From Candidatus Omnitrophota bacterium (GTDB lineage Bacteria > Omnitrophota > 4484-213), in NCBI GenBank assembly GCA_030639955.1, contig DAOWKH010000130.1, positions 1-5,236 on the forward strand: DNA of 5,236 nt, given 5' to 3'. Made by a program: the position numbers and the translations under genes. This document shows positions 1 to 5,023 of the stretch, one piece after another. Every line of letters begins with the position of its first letter. The first letter of the stretch is position 1. A model generated the notes under the pieces. The model made no database searches and was not told where the DNA came from. It worked only from the letters and a program-made list of their open reading frames with translations.

Positions 1-1
1 A

Positions 2-2674
2 ATGAGCTATACAACATGTTTACCTGATAGTGGTAATGAGTTTACAGCAGGTCATGAAGTAACTCAATTAGTCAGGGCCAGTAACTTGTCCTTAGCAAAA
101 GCAGAGATGAAGAAACTCCTGGGCGGCAAGGGAGCAAATCTCGCCGAGATGACCAATCTGGGAATTCCTGTTCCTGCGGGCTATACCATCTCTACAGAGA
201 CCTGTAATTACTATCAAAGGCAGGGCTCCTATCCTGAGGGCTTAGAAGAGGAGCTTATCCAGAATCTAAGCAGATTGGAGAAGCTCAGCGGCAAGAAATT
301 AGGCGATGCCCAAAATCCTCTCCTGCTCTCTGTGCGCTCAGGGGCGGCAGTCTCAATGCCCGGGATGATGGACACGGTGCTGAATTTGGGCTTAAACGAC
401 GAGACGATAAAAGGGCTAATCGGGAAGACCAACAACGAAAGGTTCAGCTATGACGCCTACCGCCGCTTTGTGCAGATGTTTTCTAATGTAGTTTTGCAGG
501 TTAAGCACAGCAGATTTGAGCAACTCTTAGAGAAAAAGAAGAAGGCAAAGGGCGTTAGGTTTGATACTCAATTAGAGGCCAGCGATTTAAAGGAATTGGT
601 AGAGGAATATAAACAATTGGTAAGAAAAGAAAAAGGAATTGACTTCCCGCGTGACCCTTATGAACAATTAAAAAAGGCCTACGAGGCCGTATTCAGTTCC
701 TGGAACAATCAGCGGGCAATTACCTATCGCGCACTGCACGATATCCCTGATGATTTGGGCACAGCAGTGAATGTCCAGACGATGGTTTTCGGCAATATGG
801 GCGACGATTCGGGGACAGGCGTTGCCTTTACCCGTAACCCCTCTACCGGCGAAAAGAGGTTTTATGGAGAGTATCTACTCAATGCCCAGGGTGAGGATGT
901 GGTTGCCGGGATTAGAACCCCCGAGCATATTGATAGATTAAGGAAAGAGATGCCCGCTGTTTATCAGCAATTAGAGCAGATTTATCAAAAATTGGAAAGC
1001 CATTACCGCGATATGCAGGATATGGAGTTCACCGTTGAAAAAGGAGAGCTCTTTATTTTGCAAACGAGAACGGGTAAACGAACGGCACATAGCGCAGTGA
1101 AAGTAGCCGTGGATATGGTCAGCGAAGGATTGATTAGCAAAAAAGAAGCATTGATGCGGGTTGACCCGGCCCAGATAGATCAACTCCTGCATCCGATGAT
1201 TGACCCCCAGGCAAAGGCCGAAGTTATTGCCGGGGGGTTGCCGGCTTCGCCGGGAGCGGCAGTAGGCAAGGTGGTGTTTACGGCTAAGGACGCTCAGGAA
1301 AAAGGGAAGACAGAAAAGGTTATCTTAGTGCGTCTGGAGACCTCTCCCGAGGATATTGGCGGAATGGCCGCCGCTCAAGGGATTCTGACCGCCAGAGGGG
1401 GAATGACCAGTCATGCCGCAGTTGTTGCCCGCGGGATGGGAAAGTGTTGCGTAGCCGGTTGCGAGAGCATTGTGGTCAATGAAAAGAATAAAAACTTTAG
1501 CGTTGGCGATTTGAAGGTAAAAGAGGGAGAGTATATTACTCTGAACGGTAGTAGCGGCGAGGTAATCTTGGGTAAGGTAGATTTGATCGAACCGACCCTG
1601 AGTAGCGATTTTAATACCTTAATGAATTGGGCTGACGAGTTGAGAAGATTAAAGGTTCGGGCAAATGCCGATACCCCCCCGGACGCCGTCAAGGCAAGGG
1701 AGTTTGGCGCAGAGGGCATCGGGCTCTGCCGAACCGAACATATGTTTTTTGGCAAAGAGCGCATATCCATTGTCCGCCAGATGATATTAGCAAAAGACAG
1801 AGATAACCGCCTGAAAGCCCTTGATAAATTACTCCCGATGCAAAGGGAGGATTTTAAAGCAATCTTTGAGGCAATGCGAGGGCTGCCGGTAACCATTCGG
1901 CTGTTAGACCCGCCTCTGCACGAGTTTCTACCCCAGGATGAAAACGAAATAAAAGAAATTTCCCAGCAGATGGGGATCGCTGTGGAGGAGTTAGAAGAGA
2001 AGATTCAGGGGTTAGATGAGATAAATCCGATGCTTGGGCACCGCGGTTGCCGCCTGGGGATTACTTATCCCGAGATTAGCGAGATGCAGGCAAGGGCGAT
2101 ATTCGAAGCCGCCGCTGAATTAACAAAGCAGGGGATTTCGGTAATACCGGAGATAATGGTTCCTCTAATTGGCGAGGTAGAGGAATTTAATGTTCAGAAA
2201 AAGCTGATTGTAGAGGTTGGCAAAAAGGTGATGCAGGAGCAAAAAATAGAATTTAATTATTTGATTGGCACGATGATTGAGATTCCCCGCGCCGCACTCA
2301 CCGCTGATGAGATTGCCAAAGAGGCAGAGTTCTTCAGCTTTGGCACTAATGACCTTACCCAGATGACCTTTGGTTTTTCGCGCGATGACGCCGGGAAATT
2401 CCTGCCGGCTTATATTGAAAAGGGAATTCTAAAGCAAGACCCGTTTGCGGTCATTGACCAGAAAGGTGTGGGGCAGTTGGTTAAGATGGGTGTAGAGAGA
2501 GGGAGAAGCGCTCGGCATAACCTAAAGATTGGAATCTGCGGAGAGCACGGTGGCGAACCCTCCTCAGTGGAATTCTGCCATCGGATTGGCTTGGACTATG
2601 TGAGTTGTTCGCCCTTCCGCGTGCCTATTGCCCGTCTGGCGGCAGCGCAAGCAGTAATAAAGGATGAAAAATAA
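2..2674 (+). CDS. ppdK: Pyruvate, phosphate dikinase (PPDK)
   Basis: Cytosolic enzyme interconverting pyruvate + ATP + Pi and PEP + AMP + PPi; in anaerobes it often runs glycolytically or replenishes PEP. The protein has 890 residues, against about 874 for the Clostridium symbiosum enzyme as I recall it. Domains in order: N-terminal ATP-grasp (about 36-375; VRSGAAVSMPGMMDT, then Glu342, Gln354 and Arg356 in the MEF...LQTR block), swivelling phosphohistidine domain (about 430-520; GGMTSHAAVVARG with His471), and C-terminal TIM barrel that binds pyruvate/PEP (about 540-885; Arg577 in CRTEH, Arg633 in RLLDPP, Glu760 in MIEIPRA, Asn783-Asp784 in FGTNDLTQ, Cys846 in GICGEHGG). All expected catalytic residues are present. 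The start is uncertain: ATG at 2 lies on the window edge, so the frame may extend upstream, and residues 1-35 lack the usual YVYxF-type first strand; Met36 (base 107) is the next ATG. The 3' end overlaps the sigma gene by 11 bases. Confidence 0.96.
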   Translation: MSYTTCLPDSGNEFTAGHEVTQLVRASNLSLAKAEMKKLLGGKGANLAEMTNLGIPVPAGYTISTETCNYYQRQGSYPEGLEEELIQNLSRLEKLSGKKLGDAQNPLLLSVRSGAAVSMPGMMDTVLNLGLNDETIKGLIGKTNNERFSYDAYRRFVQMFSNVVLQVKHSRFEQLLEKKKKAKGVRFDTQLEASDLKELVEEYKQLVRKEKGIDFPRDPYEQLKKAYEAVFSSWNNQRAITYRALHDIPDDLGTAVNVQTMVFGNMGDDSGTGVAFTRNPSTGEKRFYGEYLLNAQGEDVVAGIRTPEHIDRLRKEMPAVYQQLEQIYQKLESHYRDMQDMEFTVEKGELFILQTRTGKRTAHSAVKVAVDMVSEGLISKKEALMRVDPAQIDQLLHPMIDPQAKAEVIAGGLPASPGAAVGKVVFTAKDAQEKGKTEKVILVRLETSPEDIGGMAAAQGILTARGGMTSHAAVVARGMGKCCVAGCESIVVNEKNKNFSVGDLKVKEGEYITLNGSSGEVILGKVDLIEPTLSSDFNTLMNWADELRRLKVRANADTPPDAVKAREFGAEGIGLCRTEHMFFGKERISIVRQMILAKDRDNRLKALDKLLPMQREDFKAIFEAMRGLPVTIRLLDPPLHEFLPQDENEIKEISQQMGIAVEELEEKIQGLDEINPMLGHRGCRLGITYPEISEMQARAIFEAAAELTKQGISVIPEIMVPLIGEVEEFNVQKKLIVEVGKKVMQEQKIEFNYLIGTMIEIPRAALTADEIAKEAEFFSFGTNDLTQMTFGFSRDDAGKFLPAYIEKGILKQDPFAVIDQKGVGQLVKMGVERGRSARHNLKIGICGEHGGEPSSVEFCHRIGLDYVSCSPFRVPIARLAAAQAVIKDEK

Positions 2675-3497
2675 AGATACCTTAGGAATATATCTATCCG
2701 AAGTTCGAAAGATTCCTTTGTTGACGCACAAGGAGGAGAAGGAACTTATCCAGCAGGCGCAGGCCGGGGATAGGAAGGTGCGCAAAAAGGTAATCCAAGC
2801 CAACTTGCGGCTGGTAATCAAGATTGCCAGAAGATATTTTTATTTAGGGATTCCCTTCCTTGACCTGATTGAAGAGGGCAATATCGGATTGATGAAAGCC
2901 CTTAAAAAATATCAAGCTAAACGCAAATGCCGATTTGCTACTTATGCCTCCTGGTGGATAAAACAAACAATTATAAGAGCGATTGCTAACCAGTCACGCC
3001 TTATCCGAATCCCGGTCTATCAAAACGAGGAACTTGCCAGATACAAAAAGACAAGCGAGGAGCTCTCCCAGGAATTGGTGCGCTATCCCACTATCAGGGA
3101 GATTGCCGCCGGGATGGAGCTTTCTTTAAACAAAACCAGAGAACTCAGAGAGCTATCAATGGGGATGCTCTCCTTAGACAAATTTGTCGGCGAAGAAGAG
3201 AGGGAGCAACTCAGTGATATCTTATCCAGCCAATTTGTTCTAAGCAAGGATGCTTCTTTTTTGGGGATATTTGCTGATTTAGAGCGCAAAGAAGAGATTG
3301 TCAATCTGTTAGAACTGCTTGCTGAGCGGGAAAGAGAGGTAATTTGTATAAGATATGGCTTATTGCGGGGCAATCCCCATACACTGGCGCAGACCGCCGC
3401 GGTGTTCAAGATTAGCAAAGAAAGGGTTCGTCAGATTGAAAAAAGAGCGATAAATAAGCTAAAACTATTTGTGGAAATGGAGAAAGAGCCCCAGTAG
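2664..3497 (+). CDS. RpoD-family (sigma-70) RNA polymerase sigma factor, short form
   Basis: Directs RNA polymerase to promoters. The 277-residue protein has sigma-70 regions 1.2 (about 5-35, YLSEVRKIPLLTHKEE), 2.1-2.4 (about 44-112, LIEEGNIGLMKALKKY and FATYASWWIKQ), 3.0-3.2 (about 113-190, RIPVYQNEE, then the GEEE finger segment) and 4.1-4.2 (about 212-266, ERVRQIEKRA). It lacks region 1.1 and any large non-conserved insert, so it resembles group 2 factors or a minimal primary sigma; I cannot tell which. Counting along the E. coli sigma-70 alignment, Gln437 is kept (Gln101), Thr440 is Ile104, His455 is Tyr119, Glu458 is kept (Glu122), Arg584 is Lys252 and Gln589 is kept (Gln257). The ATG at 2664 is the first possible start, since an in-frame TAA lies at 2658; AAAGG directly abuts it, so translational coupling to ppdK is likely. 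The stop codon lies inside the downstream tRNA. Confidence 0.93.
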   Translation: MKNKDTLGIYLSEVRKIPLLTHKEEKELIQQAQAGDRKVRKKVIQANLRLVIKIARRYFYLGIPFLDLIEEGNIGLMKALKKYQAKRKCRFATYASWWIKQTIIRAIANQSRLIRIPVYQNEELARYKKTSEELSQELVRYPTIREIAAGMELSLNKTRELRELSMGMLSLDKFVGEEEREQLSDILSSQFVLSKDASFLGIFADLERKEEIVNLLELLAEREREVICIRYGLLRGNPHTLAQTAAVFKISKERVRQIEKRAINKLKLFVEMEKEPQ

Positions 3498-3564
3498 CTC
3501 AGGTGGATAGAGCACAGGTTTCCTAAACCTGGTGTCGCCCGTTCGAATCGGGCTTGGGGCGCCA
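3488..3564 (+). tRNA. tRNA-Arg, anticodon CCT (reads AGG), CCA encoded
   Basis: A complete 77-base cloverleaf can be folded by eye. The acceptor stem is GCCCCAG (3488-3494) with TTGGGGC (3554-3560), including one G-T wobble. The D stem is GCTC (3497-3500) with GAGC (3510-3513) around AGGTGGATA. The anticodon stem is CAGGT (3515-3519) with ACCTG (3527-3531), loop TTCCTAA, anticodon CCT at 3522-3524. A five-base variable region follows, then the T stem GCCCG/CGGGC around TTCGAAT (3537-3553), discriminator G3561, and a genome-encoded CCA at 3562-3564. The first 10 bases are also the last codons and stop of the sigma factor gene, and the 3' end lies 5 bases before the thi4 start codon. Confidence 0.97.
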
Positions 3565-3569
3565 AAATT

Positions 3570-3899
3570 ATGAAATTAAATGACATCACAATCTCTCGGG
3601 CGATCATAGAGGAATTTACCAAGGATTTTTTAAATTATCTAAATGTGGATGTAGCCATTGTCGGAGGAGGACCATCCGGGATAGTAGCTGCTTATTATCT
3701 GGCAAAAGCGAAGAAAAAAGTAGTAGTTCTGGAGAGGAAGCTGAGCATTGGCGGCGGGATGTGGGGCGGCGGGATGATGTTTAATAAGGTAGTTATAGAA
3801 GAAAAAGCGAAATTCATCCTTGATGAGTTTGGAATAAATTACACCCCGTACACCTCGGGGGTGTCTGAAGTTTCTTTCACCCCCGAGGTGAAGAGGTGA
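3570..3899 (+). CDS. thi4: Thiazole synthase Thi4, N-terminal part (split gene)
   Basis: Thi4 makes the adenylated thiazole precursor of thiamine from NAD, glycine and a sulfur source. This 109-residue frame holds the N-terminal third: the lead SRAIIEEF (about 9-16), the dinucleotide-binding strand and loop VAIVGGGPSG (28-37), the Glu-Arg-Lys end of the second strand (55-57), and the glycine-rich GGGMWGGGM segment (61-69). Family similarity stops at about Tyr91 (FGINY); the remaining 18 residues are encoded by a palindrome-bearing segment and do not look like Thi4. The frame ends at TGA 3897-3899, and the rest of the enzyme continues in the -1 frame. The ATG at 3570 fits the family N-terminus, but only 5 bases separate it from the tRNA CCA; the nearest G-rich stretch is GGGG (3556-3559) inside the tRNA acceptor arm. 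It is either half of a two-polypeptide enzyme or the first piece of a pseudogene. Confidence 0.85.
   Translation: MKLNDITISRAIIEEFTKDFLNYLNVDVAIVGGGPSGIVAAYYLAKAKKKVVVLERKLSIGGGMWGGGMMFNKVVIEEKAKFILDEFGINYTPYTSGVSEVSFTPEVKR
3851..3890. repeat. Perfect 13-bp inverted repeat inserted within thi4
   Basis: CACCTCGGGGGTG (3851-3863) and CACCCCCGAGGTG (3878-3890) are exact reverse complements separated by 14 bases. The inner bases GAAG (3867-3870) and CTTT (3874-3877) could extend a smaller stem. The structure lies where Thi4 relatives go directly from FGIxY to the YVADS segment with only a few residues between, so it looks like an insertion. About 50 extra bases (2 modulo 3) would account for the frame change. 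A sequence similar to part of the arm, CACCCCG, occurs just upstream at 3842-3848. There is no T-run after it, so it is not a typical intrinsic terminator. Whether copies exist elsewhere in the genome cannot be judged here. Confidence 0.85.
3885..3891 (+). promoter_or_regulatory. Strong Shine-Dalgarno for the C-terminal thi4 frame
   Basis: GAGGTGA is a 7-base exact match to the anti-Shine-Dalgarno core and sits 4 bases before the GTG start at 3896, or 7 bases counted from the last G of GAGG. It lies mostly in the right arm of the inverted repeat, so it would be masked when the hairpin forms and exposed when ribosomes translate the upstream frame. This supports the GTG start and re-initiation at the GTGA overlap. 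The near-repeat GAGGTGAAGAGGTGAAG around it is also visible. The function is inferred. Confidence 0.55.
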
Positions 3900-4471
3900 A
3901 GAAGGTGAGCGGCTATTATGTTGCTGATTCTGTAGAGGCGACTTCTACTTTGTGTTCAAAGGCGGCAAAAGCCGGAGCAAAATTTTTCAATCTAATGTCT
4001 GTAGAAGATGTAAAAATTGAACAAGAAAGAATAAATGGTTTGGTGATAAATTGGAGTGCGGTAGAGCTCAGCAAATTGCATGTTGATCCACTTACTATTT
4101 CTGCAAAATTTGTTATTGACGCTACCGGCCATGCCGCTGAGATTGCTAATACGGTAGTAAAGAAGCTCGGCAGAAAACTCTCTACAAAGACGGGTGATAT
4201 TCTGGGAGAAAAGCCGATGTGCGCAGAAAAAGGTGAAGCCGATATCGTCAAGAATAGCAAAGAGATTTATCCCAATCTTTATGTCAGCGGAATGGCCGCA
4301 AATGCGGTCTTTGGCGCACCGCGAATGGGCCCCATATTTGGAGGGATGCTGTTGTCAGGGCGAGCAGTAGCGAGGAAAATAATCAGAAGACACTTGCCTG
4401 CCGGTTCTACTACACTTCTGCGAAGCTCCGAAGGAGCGAAGAGGAACAAGGCACGAGCGGGCAGGCAGTAA
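3896..4471 (+). CDS. thi4: Thiazole synthase Thi4, C-terminal part (split gene), sulfide-dependent type
   Basis: Continuation of Thi4 in the -1 frame; GTG start and 191 residues. It resumes the family at about residue 6 with GYYVADSVEATSTLCSKA, then INWSAVELSKLHVDPLT (51-67), the DATGH motif (75-79), LYVSGMAANAVFGAPRMGP (128-146) and IFGGMLLSG (147-155). His62 in KLHVDP falls where yeast THI4 has the sulfur-donating Cys205; from published work on archaeal homologues, His here goes with use of free sulfide and a catalytic rather than single-turnover enzyme. Conserved sequence ends near Arg165; the last 25 residues come from a palindromic element (4394-4468). The GTG overlaps the TGA of the upstream part (GTGA) and has GAGGTGA just before it, so coupled re-initiation is plausible. 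Apart from this split every familiar motif is intact, which argues against long decay. A sequencing or assembly error would be an alternative for the frame change but not for the inserted repeat. Confidence 0.85.
   Translation: MKKVSGYYVADSVEATSTLCSKAAKAGAKFFNLMSVEDVKIEQERINGLVINWSAVELSKLHVDPLTISAKFVIDATGHAAEIANTVVKKLGRKLSTKTGDILGEKPMCAEKGEADIVKNSKEIYPNLYVSGMAANAVFGAPRMGPIFGGMLLSGRAVARKIIRRHLPAGSTTLLRSSEGAKRNKARAGRQ
4394..4468. repeat. Nested palindromic element encoding the thi4 C-terminus
   Basis: Outer arms TGCCTGCC (4395-4402) and GGCAGGCA (4460-4467), extended by a T-G wobble (4394/4468), enclose further nested pairs: GTTC (4404-4407) with GAAC (4444-4447), CTTC (4415-4418) with GAAG (4438-4441), and a tight inner hairpin GCTCC-GAA-GGAGC (4425-4437). 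GCGAAG occurs twice around the inner hairpin. The element is 75 bases, exactly 25 codons, starting just after the conserved Thi4 end and followed at once by TAA. It resembles the repeated palindromic elements known to sit inside coding genes of some bacteria, but membership of a repeat family is inference from structure only. Confidence 0.7.
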
Positions 4472-4509
4472 GCAAATGCAAAATAAAAGTTGCCAACTGC
4501 CAGTAAAGA
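4472..4509. other. Short thi4-atp intergenic spacer with two tiny palindromes
   Basis: AGTTG-C-CAACT (4488-4498) and ACTG-C-CAGT (4496-4504) overlap each other; they may be remnants of repeat DNA continuing from the palindrome at the end of thi4. No T-run follows, so no intrinsic terminator is evident and read-through from thi4 into the atp genes is possible. The only ribosome-binding candidate for the next gene is a weak AAAG (4505-4508). Confidence 0.4.
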
Positions 4510-4722
4510 GTGAATAATAGTAGAAATTTTTTCTATTATTTAGGATTAATTACCCAAGTAGGTTTTACAATGGTTTTTTCTATTCTGTTTTTTCTGGCAA
4601 TAGGGATTTTTCTGGACAAAAAAATGGGTGGTAAAGGAATAGCAATTTTTATTTTCTCTTTATTGGGGATTGGCGCAGGCCTTTTTAGTTGTTATAGATT
4701 GATTGTATGTAAGGATGTTTAA
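4510..4722 (+). CDS. atpZ: AtpZ/AtpI-family small membrane protein of the ATP synthase operon
   Basis: A 70-residue inner-membrane protein with two predicted transmembrane helices (about 11-34 and 43-64) joined by a short basic loop, GIFLDKKMGGKG. This layout (helix, G-x-x-L-D, small loop, G-rich helix, YRL near the end) is typical of the AtpZ family found just before atpI/atpB, thought to help assemble the F-ATPase rotor ring or carry Mg2+/Ca2+ in a complex with AtpI. The family call rests on size, this motif and position. GTG at 4510 is the first possible start because an in-frame TAA lies at 4504; its ribosome-binding site is weak. The 3' end overlaps the next gene by 8 bases. Confidence 0.72.
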   Translation: MNNSRNFFYYLGLITQVGFTMVFSILFFLAIGIFLDKKMGGKGIAIFIFSLLGIGAGLFSCYRLIVCKDV

Positions 4723-5023
4723 CTTTGTTTTAGGATTGATAGCCGGTTGGATTTTAGGTCTAATCAATTTTAAATTATTGTGTCGGGATATAGAAAAAGT
4801 GCCGGGCTCTGCACCAGATGGTGTTAGAATAAACACTTCTTCACTAAAAAGGATCAGACGCTTCTTTTTTATTAGTTATCTTAAGAGATATATTCTTCAA
4901 GGTTTAGTGTTGGCGGCTTGTTTATTCTTAAAAGGTGTCTTATTCTTTTTAGGAGCGATTGTTGGACTATTATGCTTAACATCTCTCAAATCCAGAGCAA
5001 AACTATCAACCCTCAGACCCTGA
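4715..5023 (+). CDS. atpI: ATP synthase protein I-like membrane protein (AtpI)
   Basis: A 102-residue hydrophobic protein from ATG 4715; a TTG at 4703 would add four residues, but the ATG is preferred because the following MFNFVLGLIAGWILGLINF is a natural first membrane helix (about 3-22). A polar stretch (about 23-48) is followed by helices at about 50-72 and 74-88 and a basic tail. This layout and its place between an AtpZ-like gene and atpB fit ATP synthase subunit I, an accessory factor in assembly of the c-ring rather than part of the mature enzyme. Sequence identity is weakly diagnostic, as is usual for this family. AAGG abuts the ATG and the start overlaps the upstream stop, so translation is probably coupled. 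The last 52 bases overlap the start of atpB in another frame. Confidence 0.65.
   Translation: MFNFVLGLIAGWILGLINFKLLCRDIEKVPGSAPDGVRINTSSLKRIRRFFFISYLKRYILQGLVLAACLFLKGVLFFLGAIVGLLCLTSLKSRAKLSTLRP

Noticed and set aside
55..80. tRNA-like phrase GTAACTCAATTAGTCAGG near the ppdK start
   Set aside because: It recalls a D-arm, but no matching acceptor, anticodon or T-arm follows, so it is a chance resemblance.
1411..1896. 161-residue minus-strand open frame inside ppdK
   Set aside because: It is antisense to the His-domain and barrel region of an intact, strongly conserved PPDK and has no recognisable domain; it is a shadow of codon bias.
3869..3896. Programmed -1 frameshifting to join the two thi4 frames
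   Set aside because: The frames do overlap open here and CCCCC (3880-3884) precedes a Shine-Dalgarno-like sequence, but no X-XXY-YYZ slippery heptamer in the right phase is visible; re-initiation at GTGA fits better.
3083..4260. Minus-strand open frames within the sigma gene, across the tRNA, and within thi4
   Set aside because: All lie opposite well-supported genes; their serine/leucine-rich translations are typical antisense shadows with no family motif.
4394..4487. Palindrome at the thi4 end as a rho-independent terminator
   Set aside because: No T-run follows the stem (the bases after it are A-rich with isolated Ts), and the structure lies within the reading frame.
4490..4518. Promoter-like TTGCCA, 17 bases, AATAAT before atpZ
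   Set aside because: It matches 10 of 12 consensus bases, but lacks the critical first T of the -10 box and would start transcription inside atpZ, downstream of its only plausible start codon. Too weak to list as a feature.
4818..4838. Small hairpin GTGTT/AACAC inside the atpI-like gene
   Set aside because: A five-base stem in AT-rich coding sequence is expected by chance and has no supporting context.
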